DNA of 64,000 bases from Pseudomonadales bacterium (GTDB taxonomy: Bacteria; Pseudomonadota; Gammaproteobacteria; Pseudomonadales; Pseudohongiellaceae): contig JACKOJ010000001.1 of assembly GCA_024234325.1 (NCBI GenBank), positions 372,001-436,000 of the forward strand, read 5' to 3'. A model generated the notes under the pieces. It saw nothing but the letters and a program-made list of their open reading frames with translations, was not told the origin of the DNA and searched no databases. Shown here piece after piece: positions 37,211 through 46,801 of the stretch (its first letter is position 1; each line of letters opens with the position of its first letter). The translations under genes were made by a program, and so were the position numbers.

Positions 37211-37849
37211 TTAGCGGACAAAGTCGCCGTATTCCCAGACCTGATTGCGGATGGTGCCACTCGGATAGATGAACGTTCCGGGGCCATGCTTGTCATTGGC
37301 GAAGAAGCCGCCGACGTACTTCTGACCGTCCGGCCAGCGGTAAGTTCCCTGGCCCTGGTAGAGGTCGTTGACGAAATCGCCCGTGTAATTCTCGGTGTGC
37401 TCGGCCAGCCAGTGCTCGGAATACTTGTTCTCTGTCCAGTCCTTCAGCCCGAAGAAATAGGCTCCGTGGCCGTTGCGCTTGTCATTCTTCCACTCGCCGA
37501 TGTAGAGCTTGTCACGACCGTTGTAGAAAGTACCGCGACCACTGCGCACGCCCATGTCCCAGTTGCCATCGTAGTAGGAGCGCTCGAAGCGCGAAATCAT
37601 CTGGGTGAGCTTGCCGTTGCCATGGTACTTGCCGTCCTTGAAGTTGCCCCGGTAGACGTCTGTGCCCAGCGTGGTCTTGATCTCCAGGGTGCCGTAGCCG
37701 TTCTCGCAGTCCCCGAACGTGCATTCGCGGCTGAGTTCTTTCGCGGGTTCTGCGGACGTCTGTGCAGAAGATTGCGCCTGCGCGCCGAGCGCACCCAGAC
37801 CCAGCAGGAGAGACAGCAGCAAAACCGTCAGTGAATGTCGTGGTGTCAT
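37211..37849 (-). CDS. Secreted MORN-repeat protein
   Basis: 212 residues with a signal peptide ending at GAQAQS. Six MORN-type repeats can be counted, for example YRGNFKDGKYHGNGKL, YIGEWKNDKRNGHGAY and YVGGFFANDKHGPGTFIYPSG. One cysteine pair (CTFGDC) sits just before them. Such repeats form a twisted sheet that often binds lipid or protein at membranes; function here unknown. Confidence 0.85.
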   Translation of the reverse strand: MTPRHSLTVLLLSLLLGLGALGAQAQSSAQTSAEPAKELSRECTFGDCENGYGTLEIKTTLGTDVYRGNFKDGKYHGNGKLTQMISRFERSYYDGNWDMGVRSGRGTFYNGRDKLYIGEWKNDKRNGHGAYFFGLKDWTENKYSEHWLAEHTENYTGDFVNDLYQGQGTYRWPDGQKYVGGFFANDKHGPGTFIYPSGTIRNQVWEYGDFVR

Positions 37850-37967
37850 GGCAATAAGCTCCTCCCGGCGTCCAGCGTTATACCAGCAATGTGCGGCGCT
37901 ATTGTGACAGATTCAATGGCTGAGAGATTGTCGGGCATTAAATTTATCGCCTGCAGGCGATCACGGC

Positions 37968-40616
37968 TCAACCGATATGACGCAGCACTGTGAGCGGGCT
38001 GGTATTGACCACCCGGCGAGTCGCCATCAGCCCGAGCAGGCCGATGAGCACCATGCCGATGAGCGGGCCGGCGAGCCATGCCCAGTAATGCAGGGTGAAG
38101 CCCTGCTGGAACACTTCGGTCTGCAGATAGTACAGACAGGCCTCCGCCCCCAGCGTGGCAATCACGCCCGCCATCAGGCCGATGCTGGCGAACTCGATCA
38201 GGAGGCTACTGAGAATCAGCTTACGCCCCGCCCCAAGAGTGCGCAGAATGGCATTCTCGCGGAAGCGCTCGTCCAGCGTCGCGGTTACGCAGGCCAGCAG
38301 CACCAGCGCACCACATACCAGCACCAGTCCGGCGATCAGCTCGATGGCAGAGGTCACCTGGGCAATGATGTTCTGGATCTGTTCGATCAGCGCGTCAATC
38401 TCGATCACCACGATGGTGGGAAACTCCCGCAGCAGTTCGTTGATCATTACCTTCTCCTGCTGTGCCATCAGCGCGGTGGAGAGATAGGTGCCCCCCAGCC
38501 CGTCGAGTGTGCCCGGCGAGAAGATGATGAAGAAATTGGGCTGCATATTGTCCCAGCGTACGCTGCGCAGGCTCTGCACCTGGGCCTCAATGAGGCGCCC
38601 CTGCCCCACGTCGAATTCAATGGTGTCGCCCAGTTTCGCACCCAGGCGCTCGGCGTAATCGTCTTCCAGCGACACAAAACCGGGTTGCGGGTTTTCATCC
38701 CACCACTGCCCCGCCACAATCTCATTGTCGTTGGGCAGACGGCTGGTCCAGGTCACCTGACGGTTGCTGACGCGGCGGGGACGGCCGTCTTCCCCTTCTT
38801 CTTCGGCGCCCTGATCGCTGCCTCCGGCACTGCGTTCGGTGACATTGCTCTGCTCGTCATCGTCCATCCACTGCGGCCGCGGCTCCTCGCCGTTGATGCG
38901 GGTCACGCCCACGCTCATCATCGGGAAGAACTGGTTGGGCTCGACTCCGTGGCTGCGAAAGAAGGCCTCTATGCCGGGAATCTGCCCCTCGGTGACATTC
39001 ATCAGGAAATGGTTAGGCGTGTTCTCGGGCAACTGCGCCTGCCAGTCGCGAATCAGATCCGTGCGCAGCAGGGTCAAGATCAGCAGGCACATGATGGTGA
39101 GCGAGAACACGAGAATCTGCAGCACGTTCTGCTTGCGGCGACGACGCGTCGCGGACATCGCCAGCTTCCACGCGTTCCCTGCTTTCATGCCCACACTGTT
39201 GCCGGAGCGCAGCAGCAACCAGGAAAGTCCCGACAACAGCAGCACCACCCCGGCGACCGCCAGCACCAGCACGCTGGTCAATACCACATCGCGGCTGTAC
39301 CACAGAATCAGCACCAGGGAACCCACGAAACCCACGACATAGGGCAGACGGGCGCTCAGGGTGTTGCTGTCGAGATCCTTGCGTAACACCCGCAGCGGCG
39401 AGGTCTTGCGCAGCGCCAGTAGTGGCGGCAAGGCGAAAGACAGCAGACAGATGATCGCCGTCATGGAACCCACGACGTAGGGCGAGAAGCCTGCCGGGGG
39501 CAGATCGACCGCGATCACGGCGGCGAGCGCCCGCAGAATCAGCGCATGGATGCCCCAGCCGAGGAAGGAACCCAGCACGATGGCGATGGCGACCAGCACC
39601 ACCTGAATGCTCATGTACAGGGTCATGATCTGCCCGGAGGTGCAGCCCAGAGTCTTGAGGATGGCCACGTAGTCGAAATGACGCTCACTGTAGCGGCGCG
39701 CGGTCAGCGCAATCGCCACCCCTGCCAGCAGCACGGCAAACAGGCTGCCCAGCAGCAGGAAGCTCTCGGCACGATTCAGCGCCTCGGCTACCTCGGAACT
39801 CTCGTCGCGCACATCGCGCAGGCGGAACTCACCGTTGGTGCGGGTACTGAGCCACTCGGCATAGGCCTCCAGCGCCGCAGCGTCCCCGGCGAAGAGATAG
39901 CGGTAGTTGACCCGGCTACCCACCTGAATGACCTCGGTCGCAGGCACATCTGCAGTATTGAGCATCAGGCGCGGCCCGGCGTTTTCCATCATGCCGCCCT
40001 GCTGCCGGTCGGGCTCCTGCACGATGACTCGCGTCACCCGCAGCTCGGCATTGCCCACGTAGAGAATGTCGCCGATGTCGGCGCCGAGTGCGGGCAGGAC
40101 ACGGGACTCCACCCAGACTTCCCCGGCGGGCGGCCCGCCATCGATGGGAACCCCCGACCCGAAGGCCCGGTCGGACACCAGCAACTGGCCGCGCAGCGGA
40201 TAGGCATCGCTGACGGCCTTGGCGGACACCAGTACATTGCCGTTGTCGGAGAACACCATGGACCCGAAGGCCATGGTCTCTGCCGTGCGCAGCCCGAGCG
40301 TGCGGGCCTCTTCAATCCATTCGGCAGGCGCTTCACCCCGGCCGCTGAGCACGCGGTCTGCGGCCAGCATGTTGGCCGATTCTGCCAGCAATGCCTGTTC
40401 AAGCCGATCGGTGAACAACGCAATGCCGGTCACCGAGGTAACGGCCATCACCAGGGCAAGAAAGAGCAGGCGCAGCTCGCCGCCCTGCCAGTCGCGCCAG
40501 AGCAGGCGCAAGGACAGGCGCAGCAGGGTTGCCGGCGTCATGGGCTCGGCGGTCACACGACGCGCAGGGGCATCCCCGCCCGGTTTCGTCGCCAGATCCT
40601 GAACACTAGTGCTCAT
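37968..40616 (-). CDS. ABC transporter permease of the FtsX/YbbP type
   Basis: 882 residues with the doubled FtsX layout: a first membrane helix near 46-66, a large periplasmic part, two further blocks of three membrane helices (about 275-380 and 715-880), and one internal pair around 430-485. It is cotranscribed with, and overlaps by 11 bases, the YbbA-like ATPase, and lies divergent to tesA as in E. coli. These exporters probably extract lipids or lipoproteins; the substrate is unproven. Confidence 0.9.
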   Translation of the reverse strand: MSTSVQDLATKPGGDAPARRVTAEPMTPATLLRLSLRLLWRDWQGGELRLLFLALVMAVTSVTGIALFTDRLEQALLAESANMLAADRVLSGRGEAPAEWIEEARTLGLRTAETMAFGSMVFSDNGNVLVSAKAVSDAYPLRGQLLVSDRAFGSGVPIDGGPPAGEVWVESRVLPALGADIGDILYVGNAELRVTRVIVQEPDRQQGGMMENAGPRLMLNTADVPATEVIQVGSRVNYRYLFAGDAAALEAYAEWLSTRTNGEFRLRDVRDESSEVAEALNRAESFLLLGSLFAVLLAGVAIALTARRYSERHFDYVAILKTLGCTSGQIMTLYMSIQVVLVAIAIVLGSFLGWGIHALILRALAAVIAVDLPPAGFSPYVVGSMTAIICLLSFALPPLLALRKTSPLRVLRKDLDSNTLSARLPYVVGFVGSLVLILWYSRDVVLTSVLVLAVAGVVLLLSGLSWLLLRSGNSVGMKAGNAWKLAMSATRRRRKQNVLQILVFSLTIMCLLILTLLRTDLIRDWQAQLPENTPNHFLMNVTEGQIPGIEAFFRSHGVEPNQFFPMMSVGVTRINGEEPRPQWMDDDEQSNVTERSAGGSDQGAEEEGEDGRPRRVSNRQVTWTSRLPNDNEIVAGQWWDENPQPGFVSLEDDYAERLGAKLGDTIEFDVGQGRLIEAQVQSLRSVRWDNMQPNFFIIFSPGTLDGLGGTYLSTALMAQQEKVMINELLREFPTIVVIEIDALIEQIQNIIAQVTSAIELIAGLVLVCGALVLLACVTATLDERFRENAILRTLGAGRKLILSSLLIEFASIGLMAGVIATLGAEACLYYLQTEVFQQGFTLHYWAWLAGPLIGMVLIGLLGLMATRRVVNTSPLTVLRHIG

Positions 40617-41319
40617 CGTGGGCCCCGGTCAGCGCAGGCTCTGCATCGCCATGGCGTTCATCACTGACGATTTCGCCCGCCACCAGCCGTACCGTGCGGT
40701 GGCACTGCCGCGCTAGGCGCTCGTCGTGCGTCACCAGCACCAGGGTGGTGGCGTATTCCTTGTTGAGGGAGAACAGCAGCTCAATGACGCGGGCACCGGT
40801 GGCACTGTCGAGGTTGCCAGTGGGCTCGTCCGCAAAGAGGATGCGCGCCTCGGAGGCAAAGGCACGGGCGATAGCGACGCGCTGCTGCTCGCCGCCGGAA
40901 AGCTGATTGGGGTAGTGATGGCTGCGCTCCCCAAGGCCCACCCGTTCCAGCAGGGCCGTCGCCTTTTCGCGGGCCTGGGTGTCGTTCTTGAGTTCGATGG
41001 GCAGCATGACGTTTTCCAGTGCCGTGAGGCTGGGCAGCAACTGGAACGATTGAAAGACGAAGCCCACCAGTTGACCCCGCAGAACCGCTCGCTGCTCTTC
41101 ATCGAGGGTGCTCAGGCGATGTCCGTCCAGAATCACCTCGCCCGAACTGGCAGTGTCCAGCCCCGCCATGAGACCCAGAAGCGTGGACTTGCCGGAGCCG
41201 GATGCGCCGACAATCGCGACGGTCTCTGCCTCCTCGACCTCCAGTGACACTCCCTTGAGAATCACCAGTTCGCCTTCACTGGTCATCACGCGCTTGCAGA
41301 GGTTTTCAATCTTGATCAT
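40606..41319 (-). CDS. ABC transporter ATPase (YbbA/LolD type)
   Basis: 237 residues. Walker A GASGSGKSTL near 41, signature LSGGEQQRVAIARAF near 143, Walker B ILFADEPTGNLD near 163 and the switch histidine in VLVTHDERLA near 198. Sequence is closest to the LolD/YbbA/MacB group. Start at 41319 gives MIKIENLCKRV; an earlier ATG at 41349 has its ribosome site too close. Cotranscribed with the FtsX-type permease. Confidence 0.93.
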   Translation of the reverse strand: MIKIENLCKRVMTSEGELVILKGVSLEVEEAETVAIVGASGSGKSTLLGLMAGLDTASSGEVILDGHRLSTLDEEQRAVLRGQLVGFVFQSFQLLPSLTALENVMLPIELKNDTQAREKATALLERVGLGERSHHYPNQLSGGEQQRVAIARAFASEARILFADEPTGNLDSATGARVIELLFSLNKEYATTLVLVTHDERLARQCHRTVRLVAGEIVSDERHGDAEPALTGAHDEH

Positions 41320-41573
41320 AGAAGCAGCCTTGCCATGAATGGTGGTCATTCCTGTGTTCCTGTCTTTACGCAGGACACCAGTAAACCGGTTCAGGCACCA
41401 TTGTGGTGCGCACTCCGATAACCGGATACAAGACCGCGACTTTAGCCCAAACCTGTCCCGGGAGTCGAACGTTTCACCGGGCGCCAGACGCAGACGACCG
41501 CATGGGATTGAATAAGCCGGGGGGAAGCATTACAGTCTGGAACGAACACCTGAATGAGACGACACCACGAGAG

Positions 41574-42236
41574 ATGAACATTTTTCCCGATAGAAATCAG
41601 ATGGTTCGCGGCATCGCCCTGCTGTTTGTATGGGCCATGTGCGGTCTTTCCGTCCACGCACAGAGCGAGCAACAGACCATCGTGGTCTTCGGCGACAGCC
41701 TCAGCGCGGGCTATCGCATGGACCAGGAACAGGGCTGGGTGCACCTGCTGGCGCAGCGTCTGGAGGGAATCAGCGCAAACTACAGGGTGGTCAACGCGAG
41801 TGTCAGCGGCGAAACCACCACCGGGGGCCTCTCCCGCCTGCCGGCGACACTGGAGTCCAACAAGCCGGACATCGTGATTCTGGAACTGGGCGGCAATGAC
41901 GGCTTACGCGGGCTGCCGGTGGCTAGCATCAAGGAGAACCTGATCCGGATGGTGGAGCTGAGCGAGGCGGCGGGGGCGAAGGTGATCCTGGCGGGCATCC
42001 AGATTCCGCCGAACTACGGGGCGCGCTACACGGGGCCGTTCACGAGCCAGTTTGCGGAAATCGCGGAAAGCATGTCGTTGCCCTTCATCCCGTTCCTGAT
42101 CGATGGCATCGCGCAGCAGCGGGAGCTGATGCAGGACGATGGCATTCACCCGAAGGCAGAGGCGCAGGGCATGGTGCTGGACAATGTCTGGCCGGTACTG
42201 GCCGACGTTCTTGGTCTGGATCCTTCCCAGAGCTGA
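41574..42236 (+). CDS. tesA: Arylesterase / acyl-CoA thioesterase I TesA
   Basis: 220 residues, periplasmic SGNH hydrolase (thioesterase I, protease I, lysophospholipase L1). Signal peptide ends at VHAQS. GDSLSAGY holds the nucleophile Ser42 (numbering of the precursor), GGNDGLRG gives the oxyanion Asn, and DGIHPKAEAQ the Asp-His. The start at 41574 is preferred over an ATG nine residues later because both fit and neither has a strong ribosome site. Divergent to the YbbA/YbbP-like exporter. Confidence 0.93.
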   Translation: MNIFPDRNQMVRGIALLFVWAMCGLSVHAQSEQQTIVVFGDSLSAGYRMDQEQGWVHLLAQRLEGISANYRVVNASVSGETTTGGLSRLPATLESNKPDIVILELGGNDGLRGLPVASIKENLIRMVELSEAAGAKVILAGIQIPPNYGARYTGPFTSQFAEIAESMSLPFIPFLIDGIAQQRELMQDDGIHPKAEAQGMVLDNVWPVLADVLGLDPSQS

Positions 42237-42300
42237 GGCTCATTTCTCCCCTTCTTCAAATTGCCCACTTGTCTCTGATGGGTGCAGTGCTTCGTAGCAC

Positions 42301-42421
42301 GCTTCGGGAAACAGATAGAGACATTCAGAACACGCCAAAATGCTCACATCCCTGTGAAGGCTCGGCTCGCACCATCCTTGGTGCGAGACGGTTCTGCCTG
42401 CATCTATCTGTCTCCCAAAGC
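42301..42421. repeat. Palindromic element, copy 1 (conserved core in self-complementary arms)
   Basis: The outer arms 42301-42318 and 42404-42421 pair in 16 of 18 positions. Inside lie a second short pair (CAGAAC/GTTCTG) and a perfect hairpin CTCGCACC-ATCCTT-GGTGCGAG at 42366-42387. The core 42331-42397 matches the reverse complement of 42521-42587 in about 55 of 68 positions, while the outer arms of the two copies are unrelated. Confidence 0.75.
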
Positions 42422-42496
42422 TGAGATATAGCCAACGACTAGGCTTTTGATGTTTGTAAAGAACGAAGGCATTAAACAAAGAGTCGCACCAAGCAA

Positions 42497-42615
42497 GAGC
42501 CGCGCGGCGAGGGAGTCGTGGCGGAGCGTCTCGCGCCATGGACGGCGCGAGCCGAGCCTGTACAGGGATGTACGCTTTTTGGCGTCTCCGACACGACTCC
42601 CTCGCCGCGCGGCTC
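42497..42615. repeat. Palindromic element, copy 2 (inverted orientation)
   Basis: The outer arms 42497-42520 and 42592-42615 are perfect reverse complements over 24 bases. The core hairpin is CTCGCGCC-ATGGAC-GGCGCGAG (42530-42551), and the adjoining ACAGGGATGT is also shared with copy 1 on the other strand. Both copies fill the 435-base gap between tesA and the next gene; apart from these I see nothing in that gap. Confidence 0.8.
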
Positions 42616-42672
42616 GCAATACAACGAGAATCCCTTAGTGTTCACAGGTTTACTAACCGTCAGCACCACCCC

Positions 42673-43284
42673 TCACTTGTAGTGATTGCGGCGCCCCCGG
42701 TCGTCACTGTCATGACGACTGCGGGAAGAGTGACGGTCATTCGACGGGCGGCGCTCATAGCCACGGTCGTCACGGCGGTCCCGCTGCTGCAGCCCGAAGG
42801 GGGCGTAGCGCGGTGCCGGGCGGGTCACGATGATCGGACGCGACGAGTAGGAACGACTGGAATAGTAGGGAAAATCCCAGTCTCTGGTGTAGCGCACATA
42901 GCCGATGTCCAGATCGCCGAAGATCGCCCCGATGCTGATGAAGCTGCGGTCCAGGTAGCGGTAGCGCGGCTCGAAATGCACCTCACGATAGCGGCGATCC
43001 AGGCTGCGGTAGTGGCGCGACAGCGTGTCGTAGCGGGACTGGATATAGACACGCTCGTAGCGCCCATCGATCGCATCGCGGAAGCGGCTCGCCTCCAGCG
43101 CCAGTTCCTCCGCCTCCCGGCGCAGCGCACGGTGTTCGCCACTGTAGCGCAGTTCCCGGGCAATCTCCCGGCTGAGGGATTCCAGTTCGCGGGCCTGCTG
43201 GTGCAGATAGGCATCGGAAGCACTGGCCTGTGTGGCCAGCAGAGCCAGGCCCAGACTGATGATCAACATCTGGAAGGTTTTCAT
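42673..43284 (-). CDS. Small secreted helical protein with Arg/Asp-rich tail
   Basis: 203 residues, signal peptide ending at ASAS (residue 23). Residues about 28-100 are long amphipathic helices (LHQQARELESLSREIARELR), likely a coiled coil. The middle has a Tyr/Arg-rich stretch. The last 40 residues are Arg, Asp, Ser and His (RRDDRGYERR), probably unstructured. No known domain. Single gene on the minus strand. Confidence 0.7.
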   Translation of the reverse strand: MKTFQMLIISLGLALLATQASASDAYLHQQARELESLSREIARELRYSGEHRALRREAEELALEASRFRDAIDGRYERVYIQSRYDTLSRHYRSLDRRYREVHFEPRYRYLDRSFISIGAIFGDLDIGYVRYTRDWDFPYYSSRSYSSRPIIVTRPAPRYAPFGLQQRDRRDDRGYERRPSNDRHSSRSRHDSDDRGRRNHYK

Positions 43285-43412
43285 GTTGGACTCCTTCGCG
43301 CTGTGTCCTGCGACAGTGCGCGTTCTTGTGATCCGGGAGAATCGGTCTCCCTTGATACACAGTCTAGGCAGCCCACATGAACTTGAACTGAACGTCCCGG
43401 CAGTTCCTGCGT

Positions 43413-44141
43413 CTATTCGCCCGTAATGGCGAGATACTGGCGCACCACCGCGTCCATGCCCTGCTCCAGCGACTCCACCACCAGCGCGTGGCCAATGGAG
43501 ACCTCCTCAATGCCGGGAATCTGCAGGAAGGTGGCGAGATTGTCGAGGTCGAGATCGTGCCCGGCGTTCAGGCCAATGCCCAGCTCGCGGGCACGAGCGG
43601 CTGTTGCCGCGTAGTCTGCCAGCACGGCGTCCTGGCGGTCGCTGCCAAAGGCAGCAGCGTAGCTTTCGGTATACAGCTCAATGCGGTCGGCGCCAACGTC
43701 GAGCACGGCATCTACCAGTGCCGGCACCGGGTCCAGGAACAGGCTGCTGCGCACCCCGGCCTGACGCAGGCGTGCCAGAATCTGCTTCAGGTCCGCGGCA
43801 TTCGCCTGCACATCCCAGCCGTGATCCGAGGTCAACTGATCCGGCGCATCCGGCACCAGTGTGCACTGCGCCGGGCGCACCCGCTCCACCATCGCCAGAA
43901 ACTCCGGTGAAGGGTAGCCCTCAATATTGAATTCGACGCCGGGATAGTCCTTCAACAGTTCGGTGATTTCCACCACGTCCTGTCGGGTCACATGACGCTC
44001 GTCGGGGCGCGGATGCACGGTGATGCCCTTCACGCCCAGCGCCAGCAGGCGGCGCACAAACACCAGCAGGTCCGGAAAATTGCGGCCGCGGGAATTGCGC
44101 AGCAGGGCGATCTTGTTCACGTTGACGCTGAGTACTGTCAT
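43413..44141 (-). CDS. pdxJ: Pyridoxine 5'-phosphate synthase PdxJ
   Basis: 242 residues; condenses 1-deoxyxylulose 5-phosphate with 3-amino-2-oxopropyl phosphate to make pyridoxine 5'-phosphate. TIM-barrel family marks are LSVNVNKIALLRNSRG at the N-terminus, ITVHPRPDERHV near 40-52, FNIEGYPSPEF near 70 and GLNAGHDLDLDNL near 195. Last gene of the bcp-hydrolase-pdxJ operon, 39 bases after the hydrolase. Confidence 0.96.
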   Translation of the reverse strand: MTVLSVNVNKIALLRNSRGRNFPDLLVFVRRLLALGVKGITVHPRPDERHVTRQDVVEITELLKDYPGVEFNIEGYPSPEFLAMVERVRPAQCTLVPDAPDQLTSDHGWDVQANAADLKQILARLRQAGVRSSLFLDPVPALVDAVLDVGADRIELYTESYAAAFGSDRQDAVLADYAATAARARELGIGLNAGHDLDLDNLATFLQIPGIEEVSIGHALVVESLEQGMDAVVRQYLAITGE

Positions 44142-44180
44142 GGGCTCCCCTCGTGGGTCTGTCGTGTGAATAACGGGTGT

Positions 44181-44969
44181 TTACACTACATCGTCCGGCT
44201 CGGAACCGGGTTTCAGAAATCCGTGCACGATGTGGTAGAAGGTTTGCGGCTTCTCGGCGTGCAGCCAGTGTCCTGTGTGCAGGATCACCTTGATCCGGGC
44301 GTGAGGAAAACGCTGCAGAATCGCGTCGCGGTGTGCCTCGGTTATATAGTTCGACAAGGCCCCTTTCACAAACAGCACCGGCCCCTCGAACTGCCCCTCT
44401 GCAGGCGCCTCGCGCAGGCGATCGTAGTGACTCGTCAGCACCGGCAGATTGATCCGCCAGCCGTAGGCGTCGTCCGCCTGCTTGACCAGATTGGTCAGCA
44501 GGAACTGCCGCACCAGCTCATCCGGCTCGTACTCTGCCAGAATCGCATCGGCTTCTCCCCGGCTGCGGATGCGGGCGGTGTCGATCGCCTTCAGCCCCGC
44601 AAGAATGCGATCGTGCTGGCCCTCATACTGCACCGGAGCGATGTCTGCCACCACCAGGCGATCCACCCTTTCCGGGGCCGCGAGCGCCACCTGCATGGCA
44701 GTCTTCCCGCCCATGGAATGTCCCAGCAGATGACAGCGTGCAATACCGTGATCGTCCATGAACTCCAGCACGTCACGCGCCATGCACGGGTAGTCCATGT
44801 CATCGCTGTGCGGCGAACCGCCGTGATTGCGCAGATCGAGGCCGTAAACAGCGAAGTCGCTGGCAAGCTGGCGCGCCTGCCAGCCCCAGTTCCCATAGCT
44901 GCCGAACAGGCCATGCAGCACCAGCAGCGGTTCGCCCTCGGTGGAATACTGTTTGTAGTTCAGTTTCAC
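44181..44969 (-). CDS. Alpha/beta-hydrolase (YbfF-like esterase)
   Basis: 262 residues. Nucleophile Ser85 in GHSMGG, oxyanion loop LHGLFGSYGNW, and the acid and His (TGHWLHAEKP) at the end fit the YbfF group, whose members cleave short acyl esters and thioesters. The start is GTG at 44969, three bases after bcp, so it probably relies on coupled translation. The biological substrate is unknown. Confidence 0.9.
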   Translation of the reverse strand: MKLNYKQYSTEGEPLLVLHGLFGSYGNWGWQARQLASDFAVYGLDLRNHGGSPHSDDMDYPCMARDVLEFMDDHGIARCHLLGHSMGGKTAMQVALAAPERVDRLVVADIAPVQYEGQHDRILAGLKAIDTARIRSRGEADAILAEYEPDELVRQFLLTNLVKQADDAYGWRINLPVLTSHYDRLREAPAEGQFEGPVLFVKGALSNYITEAHRDAILQRFPHARIKVILHTGHWLHAEKPQTFYHIVHGFLKPGSEPDDVV

Positions 44970-44972
44970 GGC

Positions 44973-45443
44973 CTACAGCCCGGCCCTGATCAGCGCCAGC
45001 ACATCGTCGTGGTGGGTCTTGGTTTTGACCTTGTCCATGATGTGTACCAGGCGCCCCTCGGCGTTGATGAGAAAACTGGTGCGAACAATGCCCATGAACT
45101 CCCGCCCCATGAATTTCTTCAGGTCCCAGACGCCGTATTTGTCTGCAACCGCGTGATCCTCATCGGAGAGCAGCGTGAAATTCAGCCCGTCGCGCTCGGC
45201 AAATTTCTTCAGGCGGGCCACCGGATCGGGGCTGATGGCGAGTACCACGGTATTGAGCTTCTTCAGTTCGGCCTTTTCGTCCCGCAGGCCACAGGCCTGC
45301 ACGGTGCAGCCGGGAGTCATCGCCTTGGGATAAAAATAGACCAGGACATTCTGGCCCCGAAAATCCTGCAGCTTTACGGTCTTGCCATCCTGGTCCTGCA
45401 GCGTGAAGGCGGGGGCAAGGTTGCCGATCTTGGGGTGGGGCAT
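44973..45443 (-). CDS. bcp: Thiol peroxidase Bcp
   Basis: 156 residues, thioredoxin-dependent peroxidase. The peroxidatic Cys46 is in YPKAMTPGCT and the resolving Cys51 five residues later (CTVQAC), as in E. coli Bcp. It ends normally and heads the operon with the hydrolase and pdxJ. The start ATG follows TGACAGGAGTCC, with AGGAG at good spacing. Confidence 0.96.
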   Translation of the reverse strand: MPHPKIGNLAPAFTLQDQDGKTVKLQDFRGQNVLVYFYPKAMTPGCTVQACGLRDEKAELKKLNTVVLAISPDPVARLKKFAERDGLNFTLLSDEDHAVADKYGVWDLKKFMGREFMGIVRTSFLINAEGRLVHIMDKVKTKTHHDDVLALIRAGL

Positions 45444-45567
45444 TGGGGACTCCTGTCATTCTCTACGGTGGTCAACGAGGCGCTATTATAGACAGGCCGC
45501 AGCGACTCCGTCATGGCGCACGGCGGCGCTTTGCCATAGAATCCGGACGACTATCTGGTAAAACCCT

Positions 45568-46275
45568 ATGAACCGCCCCCTTCACTCCATCGTCGTGCTC
45601 ACCGGCGCCGGCATTTCCGCCGAGTCGGGCATCAAGACTTTCCGCGCCAGTGATGGACTCTGGGAGGATCACCGCATCGAGGACGTGGCCACTCCGGAAG
45701 GCTTCGCCCGCAACCCCCAGCTCGTGCATCATTTCTACAACGCCCGGCGTCGGCAACTGCTGCAGGACGAGGTGCGGCCCAATCCGGCGCACAGCGCGCT
45801 GGCACGACTGGAGCACCGTTTTCCCGGCGAGGTGCTGATCGTGACCCAGAACGTGGACAACCTGCACGAGCGGGCAGGCAGCCGCAATCTGATCCACATG
45901 CACGGGGAGCTGCTGAAGATGCATTGTCAGGTCAGCGGGCTGGTGTTCGATATCCGCGAGGACCTGGGCTTCGACACGGTCTGTCGCTGCTGCGGCGAGC
46001 CGGGCAATCTGCGCCCGCACATCGTCTGGTTCGGGGAAATGCCGCTGCAAATGCCGCGCATTACGCGGGCGCTGGAACAGTGCGACCTGTTTCTGTCCAT
46101 TGGCACCTCGGGCAATGTCTACCCGGCGGCAGGCTTTTACCAGAGCGCGAAAAGCCACGGCGCCCGCACGGTGGAACTGAATCTCGACCCTACCCGCTCG
46201 CGTTTCGACGAGCACCTGTATGGACCGGCATCACAGCTTGTGCCCGACTTCGTCGAGCGTTTGCTGAATATCTAG
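45568..46275 (+). CDS. cobB: NAD-dependent protein deacylase CobB (sirtuin)
   Basis: 235 residues. The NAD site GAGISAESGIKTFR is at 13-26, QNVDNLHERAG with IHMHGEL in the centre. Tyr57 and Arg60 (FYNARRRQL) are the pair that mark class III sirtuins able to remove succinyl and malonyl groups. Zinc cysteines are MHC and CRCC. Highly similar to E. coli CobB, without the N-terminal extension. It overlaps the convergent thioesterase gene by four bases. Confidence 0.95.
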   Translation: MNRPLHSIVVLTGAGISAESGIKTFRASDGLWEDHRIEDVATPEGFARNPQLVHHFYNARRRQLLQDEVRPNPAHSALARLEHRFPGEVLIVTQNVDNLHERAGSRNLIHMHGELLKMHCQVSGLVFDIREDLGFDTVCRCCGEPGNLRPHIVWFGEMPLQMPRITRALEQCDLFLSIGTSGNVYPAAGFYQSAKSHGARTVELNLDPTRSRFDEHLYGPASQLVPDFVERLLNI

Positions 46276-46667
46276 AGCATCAACAGGCGCTCCAGCTCCT
46301 CGGGGAAGCAGGGGCGCCCCCGTTCGTTGACGGCAGCCACCACGAAACGGGCATTCATGACGGGAGTCCCGTCCTCAACCAGTTCAATCGTCTGCACAAA
46401 GGCCATGCGCAGGCGCGAGACGCGCTCCGTGTGCAGGCGGATGCGAAAGACATCCCCCGGACGCAGGGAGCGCAGATAGTCGAGCTCCGCGCGAATGACC
46501 ATGACATGCAGGCCACGGGCGGTCAGCTCGACAAAGTCCACATCGCGGGTCCTGAGATAGAGGTGCCGCGCATGCTCCAGATAGTTCTGGTACACGGCAT
46601 TGTTGACGATGCCCTGCAGATCACACTCGTAATCGCGCACGGCCATTTCAACACTGAATTCCTGCAT
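46272..46667 (-). CDS. Acyl-CoA thioesterase (4HBT hotdog family)
   Basis: 131 residues. The hotdog motif with catalytic Asp reads RDYECDLQGIVNNAVYQNYLEHARHLYL, equivalent to the YbgC/4-hydroxybenzoyl-CoA group where Asp precedes the GIVNN/GhVNN loop. The start at 46667 has GGAGGTGG well placed, so the longer frame to 46685 is not used. Substrate acyl chain unknown. Single gene. Confidence 0.88.
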   Translation of the reverse strand: MQEFSVEMAVRDYECDLQGIVNNAVYQNYLEHARHLYLRTRDVDFVELTARGLHVMVIRAELDYLRSLRPGDVFRIRLHTERVSRLRMAFVQTIELVEDGTPVMNARFVVAAVNERGRPCFPEELERLLML

Positions 46668-46801
46668 TCGGGACCACCTCCGCAAGCTGATGACAAGGAT
46701 TCCCGCAGGTGCGCATCATAGCATCTGGACTCTGCCACTGGAGCCTGCTTTTGAATTTGCATAGACTGCAGGGTAATCCCAGCATGCACAGGACCTGCAC
46801 A

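Noticed and set aside
42240..42539. 99-codon minus-strand frame and similar plus-strand frames
   Set aside because: They lie wholly inside the palindromic elements and change with the repeat; no ribosome site.
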